A stretch of DNA of 64,000 bases from Barnesiella sp. An22. Lineage in GTDB: Bacteria; Bacteroidota; Bacteroidia; Bacteroidales; Barnesiellaceae. Position 1 is the stretch's first letter, and the number at the start of each line of letters is the position of its first letter. Under the pieces are notes generated by a model. The model saw nothing but the letters and a program-made list of their open reading frames with translations, had not been told where the DNA came from and made no database searches. A program made the position numbers and the translations under genes. The stretch covers positions 186,001 to 250,000 of the forward strand of contig NZ_NFJR01000004.1 of assembly GCF_002159975.1 (NCBI RefSeq). The letters are read 5' to 3'. Positions 15,962-25,168 of this stretch are shown here, one piece after another.

Positions 15962-18151
15962 TTATTTGCCGGCGGCATTGACACCACCGCCGCCTATCGC
16001 GTTGTTGATGCGCTGCTCGCCAGCCTCGTATCGGCGGCCCCAGTTGAGGTTCCAGCTCACGCTGACGACAACCATCTGTTTGACCATGTTCGAGGTCATT
16101 GTCTGTTGGTATCCGGCATATCGGTTCCAGTTTTCGTTTTTCACTTTGTAGTCGTTGACGAAGGGGTCGAATACCATCACCCCGAAATTCCAGTCCTTGT
16201 AGTTGTAGGTGAGCTTGAGGGTGTGCACGTTCTCTCCGCCATTGAGCGTCTCTCCCCAGAACCGGTTGAAGTTGGTCTGGAGCATACCCTCGAGCGAAAA
16301 TCCCCAGTGCGACAGTTCGAAGGTGGCGTAGCAATAGAAGTTGTTGTAGACGTGGGTGTAGTTGTTGCCCCGCATCCAGTAGCGGTGCCAGGCGGGCCCG
16401 ACACTGAGGGTGAGCCAGTTGGGGATGGCCGTTACCCGGGTATCGAGGTAGAAACGCAGCTCTTTGGCATTTCGCTGGTTGTTGTAGCGGGTGAGAATTT
16501 TGTCGCCCACCCACACTTTTTCGGGCATGATGGCTCCCGGGGCATGGGTATAGAAGGCTCCCAGTTTGCCATAGAAGATGCTGCGGTTGTACTGGTATTG
16601 CAGGTCGTACTTGTAGGTGGCGTAGGGCTTGACGTCGGGGTTGCCGGTCGATTGCTGTATGCCGTCGACATCCTGCACCACGGGGCTGAGCATATCGAGG
16701 CTGATGACGCTGCCCATACGCACAAAGTTGAACCGCAGCGACGAGTGGTCGTCGATGGTGTATCGGGCCGAGATGCGGGGCCGCCAGATGGAGTAGAGGT
16801 GCGACTCCCGGTCGCGTGGTACATAGGAGTAGAGGCTGTAACCGACGCCGGCCGAGAAGTCGAAATGTTTTCCCAGCCGCATCCAGTATTCACCGAAGAT
16901 GTAGCTGTTGCCCTGGTTCATGTGGTCGTCGACGCCCTGCGCCACGTAGTCGTTGGTAATCCACGACTGCGTGTGGCGGATACCGGCCGTCACGCGGCTG
17001 TTTTTCCACCTCTTTTCATAGTCGACTTCGCCCAGTATCGAGTAGGTGCGGCTCTTGATGAGGTTGTCGATGTCGACCAGCGACGAGCCGGTGGTAAAGC
17101 CGTTGTCGGTATAGATGAGTTCATCCTCGGTATAGATGCGGTGGCTGTTGGGTCGCTCGTAGCTGGCCACGACGTTGGCCATGAGCAGCTGGTCTTTGTC
17201 GAAGTTGTATTGATAGTAGAGGTTAAGCGAGGGCCTGATACGATGCGTTTTCGAGTCGTCGAGCATGAGGCTGGTCGTGCCGCCGGGCGAATGGTCGGTG
17301 AGGATCCCTCGGTAAAGGTTCTCTTGGTGACCATAATAGAAGTTGAGCGAGGCGTTGAACATCTGCTTTTGAGGGTCGAGGTAGTTGTAGTTGAGCGAAT
17401 GGCCGTTGGTCCACTGTTCGAATTTGTTCCCGTCGAGACTCTCCTCGGTGCGGGTATAGCGGGTGCCGTCGGGCAGTTCGTAGTGTTCGGTATTGTCGCG
17501 CAGCATCTCTATATTCCAACGGGGCGAGCACCAACCCGAGTAGGAGAACTCAGACTTGCCGCTGTTCACCTTGGCTGCGAGCCAGTATTCGCCGAATCCC
17601 CGGTTGACGCTTTGGCTGATGTCGCCCATGAAGCTGCCGCCCGAGGTGGGGTTCTTGACGATGAAATCGATTACGGCACCCACCTCGCCGTAGCGCACGC
17701 CGGGATTGTCGATGTACTCGACGCGTACAATCTGCTCGGGCGAGAGGGCCTGAATCTCCTTGTTGTCGGCGGGGCGGCCGTTGATGCGCAGGCTCACCTC
17801 ACTCTTGTCGGCCAGGGCAATGCTTTGGTCCGAAGGGTTTATGATGACGCCGGGAATCTGCAACTTCTGGAGCAACTGCAAGCCGTTGCGCGATTGCTTT
17901 ATCTGCTGGGCGTTGGGAAATAACAGGTTGCGGTCGGCCTTCTGCACCCACGACGAAGCCTCGACAGTCACCTCGTCGAGGTCGACCTGCTTGAGCGAAC
18001 TTTCGATAGAGTCGACATTCAGGCCGGTGGTATCGGCATAGACTACGGCGATGGAATCGTCTGCATGGGTCGAAGTTTCGGGGGTGGCACCATGTGCGCA
18101 CAAGGTAGAGAGAGCCACCGCAAGCAGGGTGGCCGGGATCGTCTGTTTCAT
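15962..18151 (-). CDS. Outer-membrane beta-barrel protein, TonB-dependent receptor-like
   Basis: 729 residues with a Sec signal peptide (MKQTIPATLLAVALSTLCAHGA). Residues about 50-170 resemble a plug domain (QVDLDEVTVEA, SLRINGRPADNKEIQALSPEQIVRVEYIDNPG in part), and the rest is rich in alternating aromatic strands as in a large outer-membrane barrel. It lacks the usual N-terminal carboxypeptidase-regulatory-like domain and does not end in an aromatic residue. No SusD partner is adjacent, so glycan import is not indicated. The ligand is unknown. It stands alone, convergent with fabG. Confidence 0.82.
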   Translation of the reverse strand: MKQTIPATLLAVALSTLCAHGATPETSTHADDSIAVVYADTTGLNVDSIESSLKQVDLDEVTVEASSWVQKADRNLLFPNAQQIKQSRNGLQLLQKLQIPGVIINPSDQSIALADKSEVSLRINGRPADNKEIQALSPEQIVRVEYIDNPGVRYGEVGAVIDFIVKNPTSGGSFMGDISQSVNRGFGEYWLAAKVNSGKSEFSYSGWCSPRWNIEMLRDNTEHYELPDGTRYTRTEESLDGNKFEQWTNGHSLNYNYLDPQKQMFNASLNFYYGHQENLYRGILTDHSPGGTTSLMLDDSKTHRIRPSLNLYYQYNFDKDQLLMANVVASYERPNSHRIYTEDELIYTDNGFTTGSSLVDIDNLIKSRTYSILGEVDYEKRWKNSRVTAGIRHTQSWITNDYVAQGVDDHMNQGNSYIFGEYWMRLGKHFDFSAGVGYSLYSYVPRDRESHLYSIWRPRISARYTIDDHSSLRFNFVRMGSVISLDMLSPVVQDVDGIQQSTGNPDVKPYATYKYDLQYQYNRSIFYGKLGAFYTHAPGAIMPEKVWVGDKILTRYNNQRNAKELRFYLDTRVTAIPNWLTLSVGPAWHRYWMRGNNYTHVYNNFYCYATFELSHWGFSLEGMLQTNFNRFWGETLNGGENVHTLKLTYNYKDWNFGVMVFDPFVNDYKVKNENWNRYAGYQQTMTSNMVKQMVVVSVSWNLNWGRRYEAGEQRINNAIGGGGVNAAGK

Positions 18152-18317
18152 TCGGTATCGTCTTTTCTCATATAGACGTAAAAACTTCGAGTTTCGTTAC
18201 AAAAAACGGCTTGGAAACGAAACTTTTTTTAGGAGGAATATGGCAACGTGTTGTAAATCTTTATGTTGTAATAGCTTTGTTTCGTTCTCTCCGGGCGGGC
18301 TTCTCGGAAGCAATTTC

Positions 18318-18348
18318 TTGCCGGTCCGCCCGGTTTGCACTATCTTTG
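18318..18348 (+). promoter_or_regulatory. Promoter of the RluA-type gene
   Basis: TATCTTTG at 18341-18348 with TTG at 18318-18320, 20 bp upstream; the start codon follows at 18373. Confidence 0.8.
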
Positions 18349-18372
18349 TGCCGAAAACAAATCGGGATAACT

Positions 18373-19059
18373 ATGGAGGTACTCTACGAAGACAATCATG
18401 TGATTATCGTCAACAAGACCTGCTCCGAAATCGTGCAGGGCGACAAGACGGGTGACACGCCGTTGAGCGAGATGCTGAAGGCTTGGCTCAAGGAGAAGTA
18501 CAACAAGCCGGGTAATGTCTTCGTGGGGGTAACCCATCGCCTCGACCGCCCCGTGAGCGGTGTGGTGGTTTTTGCTAAAACGAGCAAGGCACTGGCCCGG
18601 TTGAACGAGATGTTCCGCAACGGCGAGGTGAAAAAGCAGTATTGGGCCATCGTGAAGCAGGCCCCCGAGCAGGAGAGCGGCGAACTGGTGCACTACCTGG
18701 TGCGCAACGAGAAGAGCAACAAGTCGGTGGCCTATGACCGGGAGCGGCCGGGGGCCAAACGGGCGGTGCTCGACTATCGTGTGTTGGCTCACAGCGACCG
18801 CTATACGTTGCTCGAGGTGAATTTAAAAACGGGGCGTCACCACCAGATACGCTGCCAGCTGGCCAAGATGGGGTCGCCTATCAAGGGCGATTTGAAGTAT
18901 GGGGCCGAACGCTCCAATCCCGACGGCGGCATCTCGCTCCATGCCCGCCATGTCGAGTTTGTCCATCCCGTGTCGAAACAGCTCATCAGCGTGACGGCTC
19001 CCGTACCCGACGACAAGTTGTGGAAGGCTTTCGAGCAGATGGTCGAGGCCGGTAAATAA
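18373..19059 (+). CDS. RluA family RNA pseudouridine synthase
   Basis: 228-residue enzyme that isomerises uridine to pseudouridine in RNA. The catalytic motif is HRLDRPVSGVVVFAKTSKA (about residues 56-74), with the active Asp in RLDRP. Later motifs KTGRHHQIRCQLA and GDLKYG are standard. There is no S4 domain, unlike the RluD-type gene at 56498. ATG at 18373 is chosen because it starts the conserved region MEVLYEDNHVI and lies just downstream of the promoter; the frame is open further upstream but that part crosses the promoter. The target position is unknown. Confidence 0.9.
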   Translation: MEVLYEDNHVIIVNKTCSEIVQGDKTGDTPLSEMLKAWLKEKYNKPGNVFVGVTHRLDRPVSGVVVFAKTSKALARLNEMFRNGEVKKQYWAIVKQAPEQESGELVHYLVRNEKSNKSVAYDRERPGAKRAVLDYRVLAHSDRYTLLEVNLKTGRHHQIRCQLAKMGSPIKGDLKYGAERSNPDGGISLHARHVEFVHPVSKQLISVTAPVPDDKLWKAFEQMVEAGK

Positions 19060-19100
19060 AGGGGAAATACCTGCAAGACTTATTGCTGAAGATTGTCTCT

Positions 19101-19262
19101 GGACCCCGCATCGGGGTGCGGGGTGACACGCACGTCATACCGCGCTGCGACGCGGTATTCAGGAATACGTGCAAAGGAGAATACCCTCAAGAGGCACTTT
19201 GCCGGACCCCGCATCGGAGTGCGGGGTGACACGCACGTCATACCGCGCTGCGACGCGGAATC
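19101..19262 (-). repeat. Dispersed palindromic repeat, two units, inverted
   Basis: Two copies of module A (GGACCCCGCAT...GTGCGGGGTGAC) alternating with module B (CGTCATACCGCG...), in opposite orientation to the block at 6338, plus a decayed module near 19323-19345. In the second unit one arm of module B carries the GGAAT variant and the other the ATACC variant, so that pair is mismatched. It lies between the convergent RluA-type gene and the helicase gene. Confidence 0.85.
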
Positions 19263-19365
19263 CAAGAATACTGGCTGGGGTAAATATCTGCAAAATACAT
19301 TCCCTTTTGCTTGTACTCGACTGGACTCCTTATCGGGGAGTGGGGGCAGAGAGGCTCGGAGCCAA

Positions 19366-20700
19366 TCAGTAGCTGAACGAAATCTTTACCTTTTTGCCTT
19401 TTATCTTTTCGTCGCGAAGGCGGCGCAGCGTTTCGTGTGCCTTGTTGCGCGCCACGGCGGCGTAGCTGTAATGGTCTTTTACCTCGATGAGTCCTATCTC
19501 GTCGGCCGTCAGTCCGCCCTTCTGGGTAAGGAATCCCACGATGTCGCCCTTGCTAATCTTCTCCTTTTTACCGGCGGCAAAGTGCAGGGTGGCCATCGGC
19601 GGCGTTTGCAGCCAGTTGGCCTTGGGGTCCAGCCTGAAGTCGGTCGCTTGATTGGCATACTCGGGCAGTTGCTCGGTGGGGCCCACAATCAGGAAGGCCT
19701 CGCCCTCGGCGTGCATGCGGGCGGTGCGGCCGTTGCGGTGGGTGAAGCTCTCGAGGTCGACAGGCAGGTGATAATGGATGATATATTTCACCTCGGGGAT
19801 GTCGAGGCCGCGGGCGGCCAGGTCGGTCGAGATGCAGATGTAGCTGCTGTGGTTGCGGAATTTACAGAGGGCCCGTTCGCGGTCGGCCTGCTCCATGCCG
19901 CCGTGAAACGATTCGGCAATGATACCCCGGTCGGTGAGGAATTGCTGCACCCGCTCCACGCTCTCGCGCTGGTTGCAGAAGACGAGCGTAAGCCCCGGCT
20001 TCAGGTTGCGTAGCAGGAGCAGCAGGGTGTCGAGTTTGTCCTTCACGGGCGAGTCGATGCGGTAGAGTGTCAGCCGCTCGTTCGTGCTCTCCTCGCTCCG
20101 TTTCGAGCCCAGAAAGTCGAGCTTCACCGGGCGGCGCAGGGCGGTGAATGCCGGTAGCGATTCGCTGTCGGTAGCCGAGGTGAGAATCTTTTTCTTCACT
20201 CCCTCGAGCGGAGCGATAATCTCTTTCATCTCGTCGTGGAAACCCAGGGCGAGGCATTTGTCAAACTCGTCGAGTACCAGCGTATCGAGGGTGTCGAGCG
20301 ACAGGCGTCCGCGGCGCAGGTGGTCGGCAATGCGGCCCGGAGTCCCCACCACGAGGGCCGGAGCCACCTCGAGCGACTTGCTCTCCTCGCGCACCGAGTG
20401 ACCGCCGTAGCAACATACGATTTTGATACCTGCGGCAATTTTGCGCAGCACGCTCTCGATTTGTAGCGCCAGTTCGCGCGACGGTACCAGCACCAGCGCC
20501 TGCACACCGGCAGCCCGTGGGTCGATGCGCAGCAGCACCGGCAGCAGGAAGGCCAGCGTCTTTCCCGACCCGGTGGGCGATAGCAGGATGATGTCGTTGG
20601 GGCGTTGCGCCGTCTCGAGCATTTGTTTCTGCATGCCGTTCAGCGAATCGATGTTCAGGTTGCGGCACGCCTTTTCGATGAGTGACTGTGATTCTTTCAT
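19366..20700 (-). CDS. DEAD-box RNA helicase, DbpA-like
   Basis: 444-residue ATP-dependent RNA helicase. Motifs in order: Q-motif region, Walker A SPTGSGKT (about residues 41-48), VPSRELALQ, GTPGR, the Walker B box as DEFD instead of DEAD (LVLDEFDKC), SAT, and HRNGRTAR. The C-terminal 70 residues (ISKGDIVGFLTQKGG, IGLIEVKDHYSYAAV, KGKKVKISF) match the DbpA RNA-binding domain, which in DbpA directs the helicase to 23S rRNA. ATG at 20700 is preferred: the -7 box ends six bases upstream, so the mRNA is nearly leaderless. Confidence 0.92.
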   Translation of the reverse strand: MKESQSLIEKACRNLNIDSLNGMQKQMLETAQRPNDIILLSPTGSGKTLAFLLPVLLRIDPRAAGVQALVLVPSRELALQIESVLRKIAAGIKIVCCYGGHSVREESKSLEVAPALVVGTPGRIADHLRRGRLSLDTLDTLVLDEFDKCLALGFHDEMKEIIAPLEGVKKKILTSATDSESLPAFTALRRPVKLDFLGSKRSEESTNERLTLYRIDSPVKDKLDTLLLLLRNLKPGLTLVFCNQRESVERVQQFLTDRGIIAESFHGGMEQADRERALCKFRNHSSYICISTDLAARGLDIPEVKYIIHYHLPVDLESFTHRNGRTARMHAEGEAFLIVGPTEQLPEYANQATDFRLDPKANWLQTPPMATLHFAAGKKEKISKGDIVGFLTQKGGLTADEIGLIEVKDHYSYAAVARNKAHETLRRLRDEKIKGKKVKISFSY

Positions 20701-20705
20701 GGCTG

Positions 20706-20713
20706 CAAAGATA
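20706..20713 (-). promoter_or_regulatory. Promoter -7 box of the helicase gene
   Basis: Reads TATCTTTG on the minus strand. Only five bases separate it from the start codon (20700-20698), leaving almost no 5' untranslated region. Confidence 0.7.
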
Positions 20714-20882
20714 CGACATATCGTCACACCGTGCAAACCGCCTGACGTTTGCCTCTTACTGCAAGGAGTAAAAATGGTTTGCCGCATCGTTGGTTGGTTT
20801 GTCGATACTTAAATAATATTAAATCGGTATGAAATATGCTTGAAAATTATGTTGTATAACAGAAAGTGCCTATATTTGCACT

Positions 20883-20957
20883 GTGTTTTTCATAGTATTA
20901 GATTAAGATTAAGGTTAACAAAGATTGGTTGTCGTGAGACAATCAATTTTTTTTTTG
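20883..20957 (+). ncRNA. Candidate small RNA with own promoter and terminator
   Basis: A + strand -7 box TATATTTG (20871-20878) is followed about 50 bases later by a strong terminator: GATTGGTTGTC (20923-20933), loop GTGA, GACAATCAAT (20938-20947) and ten T ending at 20956. There is no reading frame of note between them, and the downstream gene runs the other way, so the product would be an RNA of about 70-75 nt. The 500 bp between helicase and ATP-grasp genes otherwise holds only a repeat copy. Not matched to a known RNA family. Confidence 0.6.
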
Positions 20958-21080
20958 TACCTGTTCGAACCCTTTCCTCGATATGTAATCAGTTTATATA
21001 CAATTATTTACTCCTCTGACTTGCGTAGCTGGGTCTCGTGATGTGTAGCCCGGTAGATTGTCTATCGTCGGTAGTTTTGT

Positions 21081-21153
21081 GGGTATTCCTGGATACCGCG
21101 TCGTGGCGCGGTATGACGAGGGTGTCACCCCGCACTGTGATGCGGGGTCCAGA
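21081..21153 (+). repeat. Dispersed palindromic repeat, single unit
   Basis: Module B (GGATACCGCG...CGCGGTATGACG, about 21090-21118) followed by module A (CACCCCGCA...TGCGGGGTCCAG, about 21125-21153). Flanked by two copies of a short GTAGYYSGGTA-like sequence near 21045 and 21160. Confidence 0.8.
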
Positions 21154-21203
21154 GATGTGTAGCTGGGTAAAATCCTTTTTGCCGGTAGTTTTGCGGGTAT
21201 TAT

Positions 21204-22388
21204 TCATCGGGCATCAAATTCGATGCAGGCGCGGTATTGGCTGTCGGGTAGAACCGGGGTAAGGGCAAAGTATCCGCCGGCGAAGCGGCCGTCGACAATC
21301 CGGGCGGGGTGTTGGTGGAGGCGCTCCAGGTGGTCGCGATAGAGGGTGCCGGGCCGGGGGAAATAGTCGATGCGGTAGTGCCCCTCGCAGCCCGGAGCCA
21401 CGAAGCGGTCGGCGATGCGGCGGGCCACCACGCCCATGTTCATGCGCAGGTTTATTTCGACGAAGGGGTGCAGTCGGGTTGTGCCGTCGGGGGCGAGGTA
21501 GGTCATCATGTCGACCCCGAGGTAGCCGGTATAGACCGGGGCAATGCGTTCGGTGAAGAAGCTGGCAAGGGCCTCGCGCACGGCCGTGACGACGTGGGTG
21601 CCGACGGCCGCACTGAGCTCCTTGTGCAGGCGGTGATCGGTGGTGAGCCGGTTCTCCTTATAAGCTCCGTGGTTGTCGGTAAGGAACGACGAGTATCCGG
21701 CAAAGGTCACGCGGGTGCCGTCGCTGTAAAACTCCATGGCCCAGTCACGCTCTTTCTCGTAAAAGGGTTCGCCCATCAGTACTCCCTGCTTTTGCAACAC
21801 GCCGTTGCTCCATTGTGCCAGCGAGGTATCGTAGCCGTAGAGGTTCCAGTAGAGGCCGCGTCCGCTGCCCGACCAGGGCGCCTTGAGTACCTTGCGGTCG
21901 CTCTGCTCGGTAAAGGCCTGCACCTCGTCGGGTGTATGCAGCTCGACCGGCAGCGGGGGCATGGGGTAGTCGATGTGCGAGGCGAGGTATCGGCCCGCCT
22001 CGGTAGCCAGGCGGCGATGGGCCAGGCGGCGCAAGTGGTTGCACTGTTCGGGCGAGGGGAGCAGCCGATTGTCCACGCCGGCCTGATGCAGGCGGTGAGC
22101 CAGGGCGAGGTTCCACCCCCACACCTCGATGCGGTCGAAGGGCAGTTCGCCGATTTGCTTGAACGCGACGGTCGAGACCGCGAGCCCCAGCGGCTCGAGG
22201 CTGCGGCGGAAGTCGTCGGGCGCCGGCTCGGCAGAGCATATCGTCGTCTCCTCCCCCTCGCGGGCATACCACAGCGGCAGCAGGGCCAGCTCGCGCGCGA
22301 TGCGTTGGGCGGCAGGGGGCGGCGTGTAGTTGATGCCGCCGAAGGCCAGGGCCAGGTCGTTCTCGGGGTTGAAGATATAGAGGTTCAC
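21204..22388 (-). CDS. Conserved hypothetical protein with ATP-grasp-like features
   Basis: 394 residues, start GTG at 22388 (MNLYIFNPENDLALAFG). The C-terminal half carries what look like ATP-grasp elements: a lysine in RKVLKAPWSGSGRGLYWN (about 180-197) and an acidic metal-binding strand in HPFVEINLRMNMG (about 330-342), preceded by GYLGVDMM. The N-terminal half is unassigned. ATP-grasp enzymes ligate carboxylates to amines or thiols, but nothing here identifies a substrate. A minus-strand -7 box TACCTTTG lies at about 22408-22415. Proteins beginning NPENDLALA are, from memory, common uncharacterised Bacteroidota proteins. Confidence 0.7.
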   Translation of the reverse strand: MNLYIFNPENDLALAFGGINYTPPPAAQRIARELALLPLWYAREGEETTICSAEPAPDDFRRSLEPLGLAVSTVAFKQIGELPFDRIEVWGWNLALAHRLHQAGVDNRLLPSPEQCNHLRRLAHRRLATEAGRYLASHIDYPMPPLPVELHTPDEVQAFTEQSDRKVLKAPWSGSGRGLYWNLYGYDTSLAQWSNGVLQKQGVLMGEPFYEKERDWAMEFYSDGTRVTFAGYSSFLTDNHGAYKENRLTTDHRLHKELSAAVGTHVVTAVREALASFFTERIAPVYTGYLGVDMMTYLAPDGTTRLHPFVEINLRMNMGVVARRIADRFVAPGCEGHYRIDYFPRPGTLYRDHLERLHQHPARIVDGRFAGGYFALTPVLPDSQYRACIEFDAR

Positions 22389-22606
22389 AGTGGGCGATAT
22401 TTTCGAGCGACAAAGGTAGTAAATGTATGCACCCGGTGCAAGCGGGTAGAGTATGGAGTGCAGGAGCTTATGGAGCGAGTTGCAGGGCAGAGAACAAATT
22501 GCCAGAATAAGATGTAAAATCTATTATATTTTTTAGAGTGTAATCCTATTTTATTTTCTAATTAAAAAATTATTGTCAATAATATTTTCAAATTGTAAAT
22601 TTTTAC

Positions 22607-22614
22607 TACCTTTG
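22607..22614 (+). promoter_or_regulatory. Promoter -7 box upstream of the secreted PKD protein
   Basis: TACCTTTG, about 150 bp before the main start at 22764. The intervening leader contains a 28-codon frame (22657-22743). Confidence 0.55.
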
Positions 22615-22656
22615 AGTTTTGTAGTCCTGCCGATATTAGAAATATATAGAATAGCT

Positions 22657-22743
22657 ATGAAAAAACTTCATCTACATATTATGCCATACGGCCTGCTGGA
22701 TAGCGGGTGGGAGATTTTGCAACGAATCAAATTCATCCAATAA
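22657..22743 (+). CDS. Possible short upstream frame (28 aa)
   Basis: ATG at 22657 opens MKKLHLHIMPYGLLDSGW and stops at 22743, 20 bp before the large secreted protein gene. It lies in the untranslated leader downstream of the -7 box. It may be a real leader peptide or chance; there is no amino-acid run of the kind seen in the his leader and no terminator between it and the next gene. Confidence 0.25.
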   Translation: MKKLHLHIMPYGLLDSGWEILQRIKFIQ

Positions 22744-22763
22744 TTTTTTAATCGTGTAAGTGT

Positions 22764-25112
22764 ATGAAAAGCGTTATTGTAAACCTGATCTTGACTACTG
22801 CGCTCTGGGCCGTTTGCCCGGTGGGAGCGCAGCAATGGGCCAACGAACGGGTGCACGATCGGGTAGCCCCGACCGAAGAGGCACCGCACATTTCGTTTGC
22901 CGGGAAACAATCGATGAAGAAACAGCTGTTCCGTTCGACCTCGGCCAGTGTGACGGCCGACTTCAGTTGCCAGAGTACAGGTAGCGCCGTGACCGTGTGG
23001 GAAGAAGACTTTGACGACGGAGCAGAGGGCTGGACTCTGACCGATGCCGAAGACATTGTCTGGGAGTTGAAAAGCACGACCGGCGACAAGGCCTTCTCGG
23101 CCATCGACCCCGACGACACGCAGTCGCTCTTTATCAAGGGCCCGGATCAAATATTTAAACGAGGCATTGCCACGGCTACCAGTCCGCAACTCGATGTGCC
23201 GGCCAACGCCATGCTGAAGGGTTATGTGGGCTTCAGCCAGAATATGGATAACTATTGCCGCTTGCATATCTCGGTATCGACCGATGCCTTTGCCACCTCG
23301 GAACTGCTGTGGAACAGTGGCGACGAGAACGGCGAGAAACCCTGGCGCTGGCACGAGTTTGCCGTATCGCTCGAGAAGTATGCCGGCCAACAGGTGCAGA
23401 TACGCTTCACCTACACCGCAGGCTCTGACGACGATATGAACGTGGGCGGCTATGTGGGCGATTTCACCATCGACGGGTTGCAGATAACGGGTGTAGAAGC
23501 CGTTGACCAGGTAGAGGTGGCTACCGGCGAGGAGATTGCCTTTGCCGACATGTCGACCGGCGACCCCACGGCCTGGCAGTGGTCGTTCCCCGGTGGCACG
23601 CCGGAGACCTCGACCGAGCAGAATCCCCGGGTATACTATACCCGCGACGGCGTGTATGACGTGACCTTGACGGTGAGCAATGCCGACGGCAGCGATACCA
23701 AGACCCGCACCGCCTTTGTCAAGGTGACTGGTGTGGCTCCTGTAGCTCACATTCTGCCGCCTGCCACCTTCCGGTACAGCGAGACGCGTCTGCCCATGGT
23801 GGCCCCGCTGGTGGGTGTGCAGTATCACGACAACTCGACGGGGTATCCCACTTCGTGGCAGTGGACCTTCGGCGGTGTGAGCCCCGAGTCGTATGCCCAG
23901 GTAACCTCGAACGAAGAGAATCCCGTGGTGGCCTATAACTTCCTGCACCAGCAATCGGTGAATCTGCAGGTGGCCAACGAGCACGGTGAGTCGGAAGATG
24001 CCACCGATGTATCGGTCGAGTACAGCGGACTCATTACCAACTTCGAGCCGGGCGACCAGCCGACCACCTTCGACATGGAAGACTGGGGTACCTTCCCCGG
24101 TACCAACACCATAGGCATTACGGCCTACGCCGAGAAGTTCTCCAAACCCTCGCGTCCCATTTTGGTATTTGGGGCCTATGTCTATTTTGTTACCGCTTCG
24201 GCTACGAGCCTCACCGACCAGATTGCCGACGTGGGCGTGCACCTCTATACCAGCGAAAACGGTCTGCCGGGCAAGAAACTCGACTCCACCTGGTGGCGTG
24301 TGTTCGAGCTCGATACCCCTTCGGGCAGTACGATGGTAGGCACTGCCTTTGAGTTCAACCCCAAGGTCATCGACGACGAGTTCTTTATCGTGGTCGATGG
24401 TATCCCCGAGAAGAACGACAGTGTAGACGTGTCGTTTGCCATGGCCGATTTCCGCGACCACGGCAACACGGCCTATATGTATAAAGATGACCAGTGGGTC
24501 GATGTGAGCACCTATTTCCCCGCCGGGGCCAACCACACCTCTTATCTGATTATGCCCTCGATCGTGCACTCGGTGATGTCGCCCATCCCGACCGACCGCG
24601 GTCCGCTGGTGGTAGGCAAAGAGGCCGGTACGAGTAAGTACCCCTTCTTCTCGATTTACGGCTATGAGACCCCTATCGAGAGCAGTGCCGACTGGTGCCG
24701 CGTGGTAGGTCAGCCCAACGGGCTTACCCTCGACACGCTGCTTGTCTCGTACGACCGTCTGCCCGACGGCATCGACGAGCGGGTGGCTACCCTTACCATC
24801 AACGACAGCATATCGACCTACGACATCAAGGTGACGCAAAGCGTGAATGGCGTGAGCGCCGTCGAGGCTGTAGCTCAAGCTCCGGCCACGCTCTGTCCCT
24901 CGGTTTTCGACCAGGAGGTAACGGTGCAGTTGCCCGAAGATTCCCGCCGGTTGATGGTAGTCGACGAGAAGGGTCGCGAATGGTATAGCCGCGAGTTGAG
25001 CGACGTAGAGCGGCAAGTGACAGTCGACGCTTCGGGCTGGGCCCCGGGAACTTACTTCTTCCGGGTGTTGGGCAATCGCGAGGTGATTGTCGTCAAAGGT
25101 GTGAAACGATAA
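22764..25112 (+). CDS. Secreted PKD-domain protein with type IX secretion C-terminal signal
   Basis: 782-residue extracellular protein. Residues 1-22 are a signal peptide ending at GAQ. Residues about 75-245 resemble a jelly-roll MAM/cleaved-adhesin type module (WEEDFDDGAEGWTLTD, VGDFTIDGLQI). PKD-like repeats follow (ADMSTGDPTAWQWSFPGGTPE, then YHDNSTGYPTSWQWTFGGVSPE). The last 75 residues look like a T9SS type A sorting domain: LCPSVFDQEVTVQL, MVVDEKGREWYSREL, and ASGWAPGTYFFRVL followed by a basic end. It is therefore expected to cross the outer membrane by the type IX system and be surface attached or released. No protease motif is seen; adhesion is a guess. Confidence 0.83.
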   Translation: MKSVIVNLILTTALWAVCPVGAQQWANERVHDRVAPTEEAPHISFAGKQSMKKQLFRSTSASVTADFSCQSTGSAVTVWEEDFDDGAEGWTLTDAEDIVWELKSTTGDKAFSAIDPDDTQSLFIKGPDQIFKRGIATATSPQLDVPANAMLKGYVGFSQNMDNYCRLHISVSTDAFATSELLWNSGDENGEKPWRWHEFAVSLEKYAGQQVQIRFTYTAGSDDDMNVGGYVGDFTIDGLQITGVEAVDQVEVATGEEIAFADMSTGDPTAWQWSFPGGTPETSTEQNPRVYYTRDGVYDVTLTVSNADGSDTKTRTAFVKVTGVAPVAHILPPATFRYSETRLPMVAPLVGVQYHDNSTGYPTSWQWTFGGVSPESYAQVTSNEENPVVAYNFLHQQSVNLQVANEHGESEDATDVSVEYSGLITNFEPGDQPTTFDMEDWGTFPGTNTIGITAYAEKFSKPSRPILVFGAYVYFVTASATSLTDQIADVGVHLYTSENGLPGKKLDSTWWRVFELDTPSGSTMVGTAFEFNPKVIDDEFFIVVDGIPEKNDSVDVSFAMADFRDHGNTAYMYKDDQWVDVSTYFPAGANHTSYLIMPSIVHSVMSPIPTDRGPLVVGKEAGTSKYPFFSIYGYETPIESSADWCRVVGQPNGLTLDTLLVSYDRLPDGIDERVATLTINDSISTYDIKVTQSVNGVSAVEAVAQAPATLCPSVFDQEVTVQLPEDSRRLMVVDEKGREWYSRELSDVERQVTVDASGWAPGTYFFRVLGNREVIVVKGVKR

Positions 25113-25168
25113 CGACCGGGCAGTTGTTTGAGAACAGGAACAAGGTGTATCATCTAATCTATTAAGCT

